DNA of 64,000 bases from Bacteroidota bacterium (GTDB lineage: Bacteria > Bacteroidota > Bacteroidia > Chitinophagales > BACL12): the NCBI GenBank assembly GCA_029571985.1, contig JAKQVC010000048.1:114705-178704 (forward strand). Reading direction: 5' to 3'. Of this stretch, positions 1 to 9,574 are shown piece by piece. The first letter of the stretch is position 1; every line of letters begins with the position of its first letter. A program made the position numbers and the translations under genes. The notes beneath the pieces were generated by a model that was given only the letters and a program-made list of their open reading frames with translations, had not been told where the DNA came from and ran no database searches.

Positions 1-2
1 CA

Positions 3-2234
3 CTGCAAGGCCGTGTAGTAGACGTGCATGATGAATCTCCTGTTTCATTTGCTACTGTCGTATTATCTCCGGGTAACCTGATTACCTCTTGCGATGAAAA
101 AGGAAAATTCAGATTCGACATCCTGTGTGCCGGTTTGTATACGATACAGACGGTAAGCATTGGGTTTACGAGTCGGCTTGACACTGTCGATATACAACAA
201 TCCGGATTTATCGAAATTGCCTTAGAGCATGGATTAATCGAATTGAATGGCGTGCAGGTGCATGGTCACAATGAGGGCGTTGTCACTACACAAAAAGTAA
301 ATACCATTGACGGCAGGTTGCTCGAGCGGCAGAGCGGTAAGTCGCTTGGAGCTCTCTTAAAAGAAGTAAATGGTATTACCACCTTGCAAACCGGAAATAG
401 CATTGCTAAACCAGTTATTCACGGTTTACATAGTAATCGCATATTAATTCTGAATAATGGTGTGCGCCAGGAAGGCCAGCAATGGGGCAATGAACACGGA
501 CCGGAAATTGATCCATTTGTGGCGAATACCTTCACAGTAATCAAAGGAGCATCATCCGTTCAGTATGGCAGTGATGCAATTGGTGGTGTGATTTTAGTAA
601 ACCCTGCTGCCTTACGCGATAGTGTTGGCACATCGGGACAGCTTCAGCTTGTGGGCATGTCAAACACCTATGGTGGAGCAGCAGCCGCTCTGGTTGAGCA
701 CCGGTTTGCCAAAATAACGCCGCTTGCTTTCAGGATTCAGGGCTCTGCACAGCGTGAAGGAAACATCCACACACCTAATTATTATCTGGCGAATACGGCG
801 CATGGTGTTTACGGTATTTCCTCAACCATTGAATACCACAAAAAAGATTTGATGCTTGAGGTTTATTATAGTTTATATCATGCTGATGTTGGCATATTCA
901 GTGGTTCGCATATTGGCAACCTTACCGATTTGGAAAATGCATTTGCTTCGGATACGCCTTTAATTCAACAGGATTTCACCTATACAATAGGCCGTCCACG
1001 CCAATCGATAACGCATCACCTGGTAAAGGGCGTGCTCGATTATCACAATGAACAATTAGGTACGATGTTACTTACTGTCGCCTACCAAAATGATTTTCGA
1101 AGTGAATACGATGCACATGCTCCTCTTAATGACAGTTTAGCAGCCTTGCATTTACCATCGTTGTATTTCGAAATTGGCAGTCTGACGATTGACGGTTCAT
1201 GGGAGCAACACCCAACTAAATACCGCACGGGTAAAATTGGATTTAATCTGATGAATCAACAAAATGTTACCCGGTATGCCACCTTTATTCCAAACTTTAA
1301 AAATTACAGCGGCGGCATTTTCGCGGTTCAGCAATTTTCATTTACACATTGGTTGTTGGAGGCTGGCATGCGTTATGATTACAAATGGATGCAGATCTAT
1401 CGATATGTTGGCAACGAATTAGATACACCTGAACGCACATTCAGCCATGTTTCTGCACAATTAGGTGCCAGATATTTTGATGGAAAACACAGCATCATCC
1501 ATTTGCAGGCAGGCTCTGCATGGCGTGCACCGGCAGTGAGTGAATTATATAGCTTTGGACTGCATCATGGTGCTGCCTCACTGGAATACGGCAACGAGCT
1601 GCTGGAAATTGAACGCAGTAATCAATTAATGGCCAGCTTTGAGCATGATTCCGAAAAATGGTTTGTTGATGCCGGTATTTATGTTAATTACATCCGTGAT
1701 TTTATTTATCAGCAACCAACACTTCCCGCCGAATTAACTATCAGAGGTGCGTTTCCGGTTTTTCACTATCAACAGGATGACGCTTTATTGCATGGTGGTG
1801 ATGTTACTATTAAATACATGCTGACGACCCAATTAGCCGCAACAGCAAAAGCATCAACAGTGAGAGCACGCAATCTGGAAACAGATACGTGGATTGTCAT
1901 GATGCCTGCTGACCGAATTAGTGGTGAATTAAGTTATAGCGGTAAAGACCTGGGTAGTCTGCACAATTGGAAAGTGCGTACAGAGGTAGCGCATGTTTTT
2001 GAACAAAAGCGTGCTGAAGCACTGGAAGATTATGTGGCACCACCAAAAGGATACACTTTATTAGGGGCCTCCATTGAAGGGGATTTACTGATACATGCAT
2101 CAACAATAGGCTGGAGTGTTGAAATCGAAAACGCCCTCAACACCGCCTACCGCGATTATCTGAACCGCTTCAGATATTTTGCTGACGACATGGGGCGAAA
2201 TATTACGTTAAGAATAAAAATTCCATTTAACTAA
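3..2234 (+). CDS. TonB-dependent outer-membrane receptor, ZnuD-like (5' end outside window)
   Basis: Outer-membrane, TonB-driven importer. The frame is open to the left edge: codons from position 3 read LQGRVVDV and continue into the visible part, so the signal peptide and true start lie upstream. Domains in order: a carboxypeptidase-regulatory-like beta domain (about the first 80 visible residues), a plug domain (about residues 95-200, with KPVIHGLHSNRILILNNG and GASSVQYGSDAIGG) and a 22-strand-type barrel to the C-terminus. The plug motif resembles ZnuD-type receptors used for zinc or haem, but the substrate is an inference. A lipoprotein gene follows after 15 bp and probably shares the transcript. 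Sure of the family, unsure of the ligand. Confidence 0.93.
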   Translation: MQGRVVDVHDESPVSFATVVLSPGNLITSCDEKGKFRFDILCAGLYTIQTVSIGFTSRLDTVDIQQSGFIEIALEHGLIELNGVQVHGHNEGVVTTQKVNTIDGRLLERQSGKSLGALLKEVNGITTLQTGNSIAKPVIHGLHSNRILILNNGVRQEGQQWGNEHGPEIDPFVANTFTVIKGASSVQYGSDAIGGVILVNPAALRDSVGTSGQLQLVGMSNTYGGAAAALVEHRFAKITPLAFRIQGSAQREGNIHTPNYYLANTAHGVYGISSTIEYHKKDLMLEVYYSLYHADVGIFSGSHIGNLTDLENAFASDTPLIQQDFTYTIGRPRQSITHHLVKGVLDYHNEQLGTMLLTVAYQNDFRSEYDAHAPLNDSLAALHLPSLYFEIGSLTIDGSWEQHPTKYRTGKIGFNLMNQQNVTRYATFIPNFKNYSGGIFAVQQFSFTHWLLEAGMRYDYKWMQIYRYVGNELDTPERTFSHVSAQLGARYFDGKHSIIHLQAGSAWRAPAVSELYSFGLHHGAASLEYGNELLEIERSNQLMASFEHDSEKWFVDAGIYVNYIRDFIYQQPTLPAELTIRGAFPVFHYQQDDALLHGGDVTIKYMLTTQLAATAKASTVRARNLETDTWIVMMPADRISGELSYSGKDLGSLHNWKVRTEVAHVFEQKRAEALEDYVAPPKGYTLLGASIEGDLLIHASTIGWSVEIENALNTAYRDYLNRFRYFADDMGRNITLRIKIPFN

Positions 2235-2249
2235 ACAAGAATTATAACT

Positions 2250-2801
2250 ATGAAATCAATATCGCGTTTTTTAGCTATTTGCTCGCTGATTGGTATTGCA
2301 ATGACCTATACCGGTTGTAAAGAACCTGAAGTGCCAGAGGTTATTAATGAAGAAGAACTTATCACCACCCTGATGCTCACCTTTGAAAATGAGCTTACCG
2401 GCGACATAGATACCGTTGCCTTCCGAGATCTGGATGGTGCCGGTGGAAATGCACCAACAGAGTTTGATACGCTTCGACTGACACCGGGTGCTACCTTTCA
2501 TGTACACGCTTATTTATTAAATGAAAGTGTGAGCCCTGCGGATGACATCACTTTAGAAGTAGAAGATGAAGCGGTAGATCATCAAATGTTTTATACCGTT
2601 GAAGGTGCAGATATTACATTTACTTACGATGATACAGATGCAAATGGCGCTCCAATTGGCTTGCATATGATGGCTGAAACAGGCGTTGCCGGAAATGGCT
2701 CTGTAACCGTAACCTTAAAACATCAGCCCGGCATTAAAGATGGTAATATCACTACCGGTGAAACGGATGTTGAAGTAACATTCGTTACTGAAATCGAATA
2801 A
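2250..2801 (+). CDS. Hypothetical lipoprotein partnered with TonB receptor
   Basis: 183 aa. A short hydrophobic signal ends at Cys23 (TYTGC), a plausible lipobox, so the mature protein is probably membrane-anchored. The rest is acidic and beta-rich, with FENELTGDIDTV and DTLRLTPGATF patterns that suggest one or two immunoglobulin-like folds. No catalytic motif is visible. It lies 15 bp after the TonB receptor and is followed by a terminator, so the two form an operon. A role as surface accessory or ligand-capture partner is inferred from position only; I do not recognise the family. Confidence 0.8.
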   Translation: MKSISRFLAICSLIGIAMTYTGCKEPEVPEVINEEELITTLMLTFENELTGDIDTVAFRDLDGAGGNAPTEFDTLRLTPGATFHVHAYLLNESVSPADDITLEVEDEAVDHQMFYTVEGADITFTYDDTDANGAPIGLHMMAETGVAGNGSVTVTLKHQPGIKDGNITTGETDVEVTFVTEIE

Positions 2802-2834
2802 TCGATTCCAAGAAAACACACTTACAAACAAGGG

Positions 2835-2878
2835 TTATCGCAGGGGAGACATATGTGTTGAACCTGCGATTTTTTTAT
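2835..2878 (+). terminator. Rho-independent terminator after TonB/lipoprotein operon
   Basis: ATCGCAGG (2837-2844) pairs with CCTGCGAT (2863-2870) and is followed by a run of seven T. It ends the operon at 1-2801, just before the convergent beta-CASP gene. Confidence 0.75.
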
Positions 2879-4269
2879 AGTTCAATTCGATCGCCGAGTC
2901 GCGGGATTTCGATATGGTTATACCCTGCCTCTTCCAGATGGCCTTTGTAACCGGTGAGTGCATCCTGATCACCATGCACTAAAGCTATCTTGCGCAATTT
3001 CTGTTTATCCTGTAATTTGAGAAAATCTATCATTTCCCGGTAATCACCATGTGCAGAGAAACTGCTCATTATTTCAACGCGGGCATTTACAGATTTATAT
3101 TCGCCGAACATGCGTATTTGCTGAACACCACTCCTCAATTGACCTCCGGGCGTATTCGGCGCGCAATAACCAACCATTAAAATTGTATTTGCCGGATTTT
3201 CTATTCCGTTAAATACGTGGTGCTTAATACGGCCTGCATTTATCATTCCGGAAGCGGCAATAACGATGCATCCTTTTTTGTTGTTGATCATTTTCGATTC
3301 TTCAACCGATCGCGTGTACTTTAAGCGGTCAAATCCAAAAGGATTTGGATCCACTTGCATATATTGAATTAATTCTTTGTCGAAACATTCAGGATGCATC
3401 TCGAATACGCGTGTGGCATTAACAGCCAGCGGTGAATCAACATATACTGGTATATCCGGCAATCTGTTTTCACGCACGAGTTGATCCAGCATATATACGA
3501 TTTCCTGGGTTCTGCCAACCGAAAAAGCCGGTATGAGTAACTTCCCTTTTTGCACAACACAGGTTTGCTCTATCACGCGCAAAAAGTGTTCTTTTTCTGA
3601 AGGAGCCTCTTCATGTAATCTGTCGCCATAAGTGGATTCACTAATCAAAAAATCGCAGGCATCCATAGGAACAGGGTCACGCAATATCGGGCGATTTGGC
3701 CTGCCGATATCTGCCGTAAATCCGAGCAGCATATCACGGAGACCGTGACGTTTTATTTTTAACGTTACTGTTGCACTGCCTAAAATATGTCCTGCATCCT
3801 TAAATATTACTTCAACATCCGGATGAACGCCAAACCAGCTATTATAGCCTACCGACCTGAATAATTCCATTGTATCTGCCACATCCTGCGCATCGTACAA
3901 GGGTTCATCCTGCTCTTCTTCCTTTCGTTTTCTGTTGGTGAAACTGCTTTCTCTATCCTGAATATGTGCACTGTCGAGCAACATAATCGCCGCCAGATCA
4001 CGTGTGGCATGCGTAGCATAAATGCGGCCTTTGAATCCTTCTTTTACCAGGTACGGGAGACGACCGCAATGGTCGATATGTGCATGTGATAAAATGACCA
4101 CATCTATTTCGGAGGGTTTAAACAGGAAGCGTTCATTGAAATGCTCATATTCCGGTTCATTACCCTGGTATAAGCCGCAATCCAACAAAATTTTCTGACC
4201 ATCGTCCAAAACAAGTAAATGACTGCTGCCTGTAACCGTGCCAGCTGCACCGCAAAACTGAATATGCAT
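2875..4269 (-). CDS. MBL-fold beta-CASP ribonuclease
   Basis: 464 aa, the usual length for bacterial CPSF-like metallo-beta-lactamase RNA nucleases. The zinc motif HAHIDH is at residues 62-67, and the beta-CASP insert carries SFSVGRTQEIVYML. Near the C-terminus, SSFSAHGDY and LVHGD mark the RMMBL segment with its late His residues. It is expected to be a cytoplasmic Zn-dependent RNase acting on RNA ends or in RNA decay. It lies 58 bp downstream of plsC on the same strand and is probably co-transcribed. Family assignment is secure; the RNA substrate is unknown. Confidence 0.92.
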   Translation of the reverse strand: MHIQFCGAAGTVTGSSHLLVLDDGQKILLDCGLYQGNEPEYEHFNERFLFKPSEIDVVILSHAHIDHCGRLPYLVKEGFKGRIYATHATRDLAAIMLLDSAHIQDRESSFTNRKRKEEEQDEPLYDAQDVADTMELFRSVGYNSWFGVHPDVEVIFKDAGHILGSATVTLKIKRHGLRDMLLGFTADIGRPNRPILRDPVPMDACDFLISESTYGDRLHEEAPSEKEHFLRVIEQTCVVQKGKLLIPAFSVGRTQEIVYMLDQLVRENRLPDIPVYVDSPLAVNATRVFEMHPECFDKELIQYMQVDPNPFGFDRLKYTRSVEESKMINNKKGCIVIAASGMINAGRIKHHVFNGIENPANTILMVGYCAPNTPGGQLRSGVQQIRMFGEYKSVNARVEIMSSFSAHGDYREMIDFLKLQDKQKLRKIALVHGDQDALTGYKGHLEEAGYNHIEIPRLGDRIEL

Positions 4270-4327
4270 AATGAAGTGTTAGACGACAATAATAAGGGAA
4301 ATTCAACAGAATTCAACAAACACCTGT

Positions 4328-5071
4328 TCAGTGAGAGCTGAATTTCAGGAAGGTTTCTTCTATCAGGGCGCGCACAGATTGCTTGAGTGCCGGGATGTCG
4401 GCGTCGGTAAGTCCTGCCACCGGAATCGGATCCAGTTGATAAATGTCGATAATACCCGGTCGCAACAAGGGGCGTTTATTGGGCATAATCCCATCACTAC
4501 CCACATAAATCATAGGCATAATAGGTGTCTGCGTTTGAACTGCGATTGTAAATGCGCCATCCTTAAAGTCAATCGTGGGCTGATCGGTTTTATTTCGTGT
4601 TCCTTCAGGAAACAGAAATATGCTGTCGCCCTCGTTTAAATATCTTTTAAGTTTTTCTACACTTGCACGTCGATCCTGCGAACTACTGCGATCGACATAC
4701 ACCGACATCACTTTAAATATCTGTCCCATAACCGGCACTTTGAGCAGTTCTTTTTTTGCGAGATAACGCACACGTCCTTTACAACTGATTGCGGCTACCG
4801 GTGCATCCATATTGGAGCGATGATTGGCAATAATTACAAATGGTGTATTTCTTGTGTAAGCCGGATTTCTGTGGAATCGATACACTATTCCGCAGAAAAA
4901 CATCAACCCCAAAGCAATAAACCGGCAAAGCCACAGCATCGGCAACAATGATTTATCACCGAATAATGCCAGCATCATAAAAAAGGGAAAGGTAATGAGC
5001 AACAAAATAACAAACACGAGTGCCGTGTAAATGGTGTAGATGTATTTCAAACCAATGATGAATGGCTGCAT
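4328..5071 (-). CDS. plsC: 1-acyl-sn-glycerol-3-phosphate acyltransferase
   Basis: Transfers a second acyl chain onto lysophosphatidic acid to make phosphatidic acid. The acyltransferase motifs are present: NHRSNMD (HX4D, His84 and Asp89) and FPEGTRN about 65 residues later. Two hydrophobic stretches (residues 8-35 and 48-64) anchor it in the inner membrane. The frame is open further upstream to 5125, but those 18 codons are basic and unlike the family; ATG 5071 (MQPFIIGLKY) starts directly before the first membrane segment, giving 247 aa, a normal length. First gene of a two-gene minus-strand unit with the beta-CASP nuclease. Confidence 0.93.
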   Translation of the reverse strand: MQPFIIGLKYIYTIYTALVFVILLLITFPFFMMLALFGDKSLLPMLWLCRFIALGLMFFCGIVYRFHRNPAYTRNTPFVIIANHRSNMDAPVAAISCKGRVRYLAKKELLKVPVMGQIFKVMSVYVDRSSSQDRRASVEKLKRYLNEGDSIFLFPEGTRNKTDQPTIDFKDGAFTIAVQTQTPIMPMIYVGSDGIMPNKRPLLRPGIIDIYQLDPIPVAGLTDADIPALKQSVRALIEETFLKFSSH

Positions 5072-5297
5072 AAGGCGAAGATATAAAATATAGCGGTGAG
5101 GCACCGCAGATAGGCGCCTCATCAAAAGTCCGAAGCAAGCGGAGCGACTTGTGATATGGAGATGGTTCCTCCTTGCCTAGGCCGACCGGCTATTTATCCT
5201 GAGCGGGCTCCCAATCTGTTTTCCATTGCAGACGAAAATGATTTTTTTGTGGATTAATTCCTATTTACTGAACCGAGGCAAACAGTAGCTTTACAGC

Positions 5298-6686
5298 ATG
5301 TATGCTATTGTGGATATAGAAACAACAGGTACGAATGCCGGTTATCATGGCATTACGGAGGTTGCTATTTATATGCATGATGGCGAGAAGGTGGTAGACA
5401 GCTGGCAGTCGCTCATTAATCCGCAAGTTGAAATTCCGCCTTTTATACAGCAGATGACCGGCATCACCAATGAAATGGTGGCCACTGCTCCCCTGTTTGA
5501 AGATGTTGCAGCCGAAATTTATGCGCTTTTACACAACACCATTTTTGTTGCGCATAACGCAGGGTTTGATTATGGTTTTATTAAAGCTCAATTAGCCAAC
5601 TGCGGATATGCTTTGCACACCAAAAAATTGTGCACGGTCAGGTTAAGTCGCAAAATAATTCCGGGCATGAAAAGTTATTCGCTCGGCCGATTGTGCGATG
5701 CACTCGGTATTGTCATCCATGACCGGCATCGGGCAGCAGGTGATGCGTTAGCAACGGCAGCATTATTTACGCGACTGGTAAAACAAGATACGGGCGAACA
5801 TATACAAACTGCGCTGAAACGCGGCACAAAGGAGCAGTTACTTCCACCGCATATGGATAAGCATATGCTCGAAAATCTGCCAACAGCCTGTGGTGTTTAT
5901 TATTTTCATGATGCCGGCGGAAAAATAATTTATGTAGGCAAGGCGAAAAATATTAAAAGCAGAATCTATGGTCATTTTACGTATGCCGACAGTGACGGTA
6001 AAGAAAATGCGCTGCGCGATGCCGTGCATGATATCACCACAACCCTCACCGGCAACGAATTAGTTGCGTTGTTATTGGAAAGCGAGGAAATCAAACGCAA
6101 ATTTCCCCGATTCAATAATGCGCAAAAAAAATGGGATAGGAATTTCTGCATCTTTACATTTATCGATCAACTTGGATATCGACATTTAGCTATTGAACGA
6201 TATTCTGCTAAAAAAGAAGTGCTGAAAGTATTTCCGGATTATCTGAGTGCGCGTAATTATCTGAACGATAAGTTGACAAATTTTCAACTGTGTGGCAAAT
6301 TGACACATTTACAAACGTCGCGGGCAGCCTGTTTCAATCATGACCTTGGTTTTTGCCTGGGTGCCTGTGTCGGGAAAGAACAACCTGATGCATATAATAG
6401 TCGCATTGCTGAAGCCATAGCCGCTTTCAAAGAAGACGGCGATTCCTATTTTATTTTTGGAGTTGGACGATCGCCGGATGAAACCGCTGTTGTTTGCGTA
6501 GAAAAGGGGCATTACCTGGGCTTTGGCTACTTTCATACAGAAAGCACCCCACAAGACCTGGAGTCAATAAAATCCTGCATAAAATGGCGTCCCGATACCC
6601 CGGATGTGCAGCGTATTCTCACCGGATGGGTGAGCAGGAACCTGCAAAACAAACATTATAAAATCGTCAAAATTTCGGATTTGTGA
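5298..6686 (+). CDS. DnaQ-family 3'-5' exonuclease fused to UvrC-like GIY-YIG nuclease
   Basis: 462 aa fusion. Residues 1-165 are a DEDDh exonuclease of the Pol III epsilon type: DIETTG (Asp6, Glu8), HNAGFDYGFI and HRAAGDA. Residues about 190-275 are a GIY-YIG nuclease domain like the UvrC N-terminus (GVYYF, IIYVGKAKNIKSR). The remaining ~190 residues resemble the Cys-containing region after GIY-YIG in Cho/UvrC-like proteins (CFNHDLGFCLGAC). A DNA repair or end-processing role is inferred. The ATG lies 12 nt after a TAGCTTTA box, a weak promoter candidate. This fusion is a known architecture in several phyla and should not be read as UvrC proper. Confidence 0.93.
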   Translation: MYAIVDIETTGTNAGYHGITEVAIYMHDGEKVVDSWQSLINPQVEIPPFIQQMTGITNEMVATAPLFEDVAAEIYALLHNTIFVAHNAGFDYGFIKAQLANCGYALHTKKLCTVRLSRKIIPGMKSYSLGRLCDALGIVIHDRHRAAGDALATAALFTRLVKQDTGEHIQTALKRGTKEQLLPPHMDKHMLENLPTACGVYYFHDAGGKIIYVGKAKNIKSRIYGHFTYADSDGKENALRDAVHDITTTLTGNELVALLLESEEIKRKFPRFNNAQKKWDRNFCIFTFIDQLGYRHLAIERYSAKKEVLKVFPDYLSARNYLNDKLTNFQLCGKLTHLQTSRAACFNHDLGFCLGACVGKEQPDAYNSRIAEAIAAFKEDGDSYFIFGVGRSPDETAVVCVEKGHYLGFGYFHTESTPQDLESIKSCIKWRPDTPDVQRILTGWVSRNLQNKHYKIVKISDL

Positions 6687-6769
6687 TGTCACAAATCGCC
6701 TGATGACAATCCAAAACTTTGGGATTAAAGCCCTACCTTTACAGGTCCAAACCTGACTGTGAAAATACT

Positions 6770-8218
6770 ATGGGCTTGATTATACAAAAAGGACATCGAA
6801 AGGAGGCTGAAGGCAGCATTTATCTCATCCGACAGGCTGAAGACTTGAATCACGAAGATTTACAGCCGTTTAAGTCTATTTTAGACAAAAAGCTGCAGAT
6901 GGTCGAAAATGGCCCTGCGGTGTTTTATACAGGCGATTCAGTGCTTTTTGCCGTGGTCATGAAAGTGCCAGATCAGGATAGTAATCCCGGCGATACCTTG
7001 GAGGAATTGCGTGCAAAGGGAGGTCACATTTTTAAGCGAATTACGCCGGAAAAACTGAAGACTGTTAGTCTTAATCGCGCAAGTTCCAGCATTACCCCGG
7101 AAGAATTATGTGCTTTTGCTGAAGGGATGGCTTTAAGCAGCTATCAATTTCTAAAATACAAGTCAGATAAAAAGGTGCATACCACCCACACCTTGCTGAT
7201 AGATGATGCGAATATCGACCAGATTGAATTAGATGAATTAAATCAGGTAATCGCTGCGAATTTTATCGCCCGTGATTTAGGAAATGAACCGGTAAATGCA
7301 CTCAACGCCTTACAATTGGCGGCATTTGTAGAGAACCTGGGCAGTTCAAGCGGATTTGAAACCGAAATTCTGCATAAACAGCAAATTCAGTCGCTGCGCA
7401 TGGGTGGATTATTAGGCGTAAATGCCGGTAGCAGCGTACCGCCTACTTTCAGCATCATGACGTACAAACCACGGAATGCAGTGAACACCGACCCGTTTGT
7501 TTTTATTGGTAAAGGCGTTACGTATGACACCGGTGGCTATAGTATAAAAACCGGCGGTTCAATGCCGGGGATGAAGATGGATATGAGCGGTGCAGGTGCT
7601 GTAATTGGCGCTATGCATGCCATTGCTGTCAATAAATTACCGGTATATGTGATTGCCGTTGTTCCGGCTACCGACAACCGCATAAATGCTGATGCCATTG
7701 TGCCGGATGATATCATTACGATGCATGATGGCACTACAGTGGAAGTATTAAATACAGATGCTGAAGGCCGATTAATTTTAGGGGATGCGCTGAGTTATGT
7801 AAAAAAATACAACCCGGCTCTCGTTATTGATTTAGCCACCTTAACCGGTGCGGCAGCTGTTATAACAGGTTCGTTAGGATCTGCCATGATGGGAACAGAT
7901 AAAACCTACACCGAAATACTCAAAGCCTCAGGCGAAAATACCTTTGAACGTGTTTGGGAAATCCCATACTGGAAGGAGTATGCAGATATGCTGAAAAGCG
8001 ATATTGCCGATTTGAAAAATATTGGTGGAGCTGTAGGCGGAAGTGCAACAGCCGGTAAATTTCTGGAGCATTTTACCGACTACCCATGGATACATCTGGA
8101 TATAGCCGGACCTGCGATTTTAAAAGAAGATGAGCCTTATAAGCAAAAGGGAGCAAGTGGTGTAGGTGTGCGATTATTATACCATTTTATTAAAACCATT
8201 GCGCGGCAAACGGTGTAA
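6770..8218 (+). CDS. Leucyl aminopeptidase, peptidase family M17
   Basis: 482 aa from ATG 6770. An earlier in-frame start at 6719 adds 17 residues unlike the family. Cytosolic dimetal aminopeptidase. The M17 signature NTDAEGRL is present, and GKGVTYDTGGYSIK carries the metal-binding Lys/Asp residues; KMDMSGAGAVIGAM follows. The N-terminal macro-like domain (about 1-160) is divergent, as often in Bacteroidota. It releases N-terminal residues during peptide turnover. Single gene, convergent with the barrel gene downstream. Confidence 0.95.
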   Translation: MGLIIQKGHRKEAEGSIYLIRQAEDLNHEDLQPFKSILDKKLQMVENGPAVFYTGDSVLFAVVMKVPDQDSNPGDTLEELRAKGGHIFKRITPEKLKTVSLNRASSSITPEELCAFAEGMALSSYQFLKYKSDKKVHTTHTLLIDDANIDQIELDELNQVIAANFIARDLGNEPVNALNALQLAAFVENLGSSSGFETEILHKQQIQSLRMGGLLGVNAGSSVPPTFSIMTYKPRNAVNTDPFVFIGKGVTYDTGGYSIKTGGSMPGMKMDMSGAGAVIGAMHAIAVNKLPVYVIAVVPATDNRINADAIVPDDIITMHDGTTVEVLNTDAEGRLILGDALSYVKKYNPALVIDLATLTGAAAVITGSLGSAMMGTDKTYTEILKASGENTFERVWEIPYWKEYADMLKSDIADLKNIGGAVGGSATAGKFLEHFTDYPWIHLDIAGPAILKEDEPYKQKGASGVGVRLLYHFIKTIARQTV

Positions 8219-8278
8219 TCTGTGCGTGTGCATGTTTTGATTTAAGCCATTCTGTCCCGATACAATTGTAAAAGGTTT

Positions 8279-8356
8279 TTATTTATTGGGTTTACCTTTT
8301 TTAGCGGCTCGCTTTACTTTACTGGGCAATTGCTGCAGCCCAACATTATTCATCAT
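8279..8356 (-). CDS. Possible 25-codon basic small ORF overlapping the end of the barrel gene
   Basis: ATG 8356 lies inside the last codons of the barrel gene (an ATGATGAATAA overlap) and the frame runs 25 codons to a TAA. The peptide ends KVKRAAKKGKPNK and is strongly basic. The 127 bp between the two convergent genes has no other feature. Translation would depend on coupling to the upstream gene. It could equally be chance or the remnant of a longer C-terminus lost by a frameshift. Confidence 0.3.
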   Translation of the reverse strand: MMNNVGLQQLPSKVKRAAKKGKPNK

Positions 8357-8942
8357 CTTCCACCTTTGGCGCTAAATCCTGTTTTTTCTTAAACGGATTC
8401 GCATTTTTATCCTTGTTATTTAAGATATTGAGTATTAAACCACCTTCAGTAAATACTTTATTATTGTGAGCAGCATCCGGTTGAAAATATAACTGTGTAA
8501 GTATGTTGATTTCAAAACCCACTCTTCGTGAAAAGAAGTAAGAAACACCGGGACCAAAGGTTACGCTGCTGTGATCCAGAATGGTTTTATCATAACCAAA
8601 GGTTGTGTTTCGGTCGAGTCCATATTCAGCAGTACCTAAAACAAAAAAATGATCGTTTACCGGATAATAGTATTTAATTAATGGATTAAATTTTAATGCA
8701 GAAACGAGTTCTGTATCAATTTCCATGGCATAGTTCATAGTGAATCCGGTTAATATCCGGTCTGTTACAAAGTAACCAAATCGCGGTGTTATCTGAATTT
8801 TGTAGGAATAAAAATCACCCTTATCAGAAACACTCATACTTCCACCCCCACCGGCGCGATAAGTACCTTTTCCGGTAGGGTATCGCTGACTAAATCCCAG
8901 CAGAGGTATGAGTAAAAAAATTACAGTAATGGCGTAGCGCAT
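8346..8942 (-). CDS. Outer-membrane beta-barrel protein
   Basis: 198 aa. A clear signal peptide (MRYAITVIFLLIPLLGFSQ) precedes a Gly/aromatic-rich body with alternating strands (KIQITPRFGYFVTDRILTGF, VTFGPGVSYFFSRRVGFEIN) typical of small 8-strand barrels. A charged tail (KKKQDLAPKVEDDE) follows. Role unknown; members of this fold are porins or structural proteins. Third gene after the alkane-monooxygenase-like gene and udk on the minus strand, 25 bp after udk, so probably the same operon. Confidence 0.85.
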   Translation of the reverse strand: MRYAITVIFLLIPLLGFSQRYPTGKGTYRAGGGGSMSVSDKGDFYSYKIQITPRFGYFVTDRILTGFTMNYAMEIDTELVSALKFNPLIKYYYPVNDHFFVLGTAEYGLDRNTTFGYDKTILDHSSVTFGPGVSYFFSRRVGFEINILTQLYFQPDAAHNNKVFTEGGLILNILNNKDKNANPFKKKQDLAPKVEDDE

Positions 8943-8967
8943 GTTTTCATTTTTGGGGTTATAACGG

Positions 8968-9573
8968 TCAGAGTTTTGCCTGAATATATCCGCTTAATAA
9001 TTCAATGGCGACATGATTATCACCACCAATAGGCACAATAATATCCGCAAACCGCTTACTGGGTTCAATAAACTCTTCATGCATAGGACGCACGGTTTTG
9101 ATATAGCGCTGCATCACCTGGTCGATATTGCGGCCACGTTCCTCCATATCCCGTTTTACCACGCGCATAAATCTATGGTCGGCATCGGCATCAATAAATA
9201 TTTTGAGCGACATCAGGTCGCGGATAAAGGGCTGGGTAAGCACCAGAATACCTTCCACAATCAGCACTTTTTTGGGCGTAACCGCAATCGTCTCATTTTC
9301 CCGCAAACAAGTGAGCATGCTGTATACGGGTTGATCAATCACATCTCCAGATTGCAATTGCCGGATATGTGTTTCAAGCAGTTCCCATTCGATGGCATCC
9401 GGATGATCAAAATTCATTTTTTTTCGATGCTCCTCCGGTGTTTCAGGATTATGCCGGTAATAAGCATCCTGCATCAATAGTGAAACGGCATCCGCATCTA
9501 ATGTTTTAATCAGATTACGTACAAACGTTGACTTTCCTGAACCGGAGCCGCCGGCAATGCCTATAATAAACAT
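8968..9573 (-). CDS. udk: Uridine kinase
   Basis: 201 aa, normal length. Phosphorylates uridine (and cytidine) to the monophosphate in pyrimidine salvage. The P-loop GGSGSGKST is at residues 8-16, followed by QDAYYRH and NFDHPDAIEW, the uridine-kinase substrate-binding signature. EERGRNIDQV and KPSKRFADIIVPIGG-like elements (here EPSKRFADIIVPIGG) complete the fold. Its start is 1 bp after the stop of the upstream AlkB-like gene, indicating translational coupling. The functional link between the two is not obvious. Confidence 0.95.
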   Translation of the reverse strand: MFIIGIAGGSGSGKSTFVRNLIKTLDADAVSLLMQDAYYRHNPETPEEHRKKMNFDHPDAIEWELLETHIRQLQSGDVIDQPVYSMLTCLRENETIAVTPKKVLIVEGILVLTQPFIRDLMSLKIFIDADADHRFMRVVKRDMEERGRNIDQVMQRYIKTVRPMHEEFIEPSKRFADIIVPIGGDNHVAIELLSGYIQAKL

Positions 9574-9574
9574 A

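Noticed and set aside
5126..5297. Possible RNA gene or regulator before the exonuclease fusion
   Set aside because: Only a loose inverted pair TGAGGC...GCCTCA is visible, with no tRNA or other RNA fold.
9013..9480. 155-codon plus-strand frame opposite uridine kinase
   Set aside because: Fully inside the udk gene on the other strand; no signal or motif of its own.
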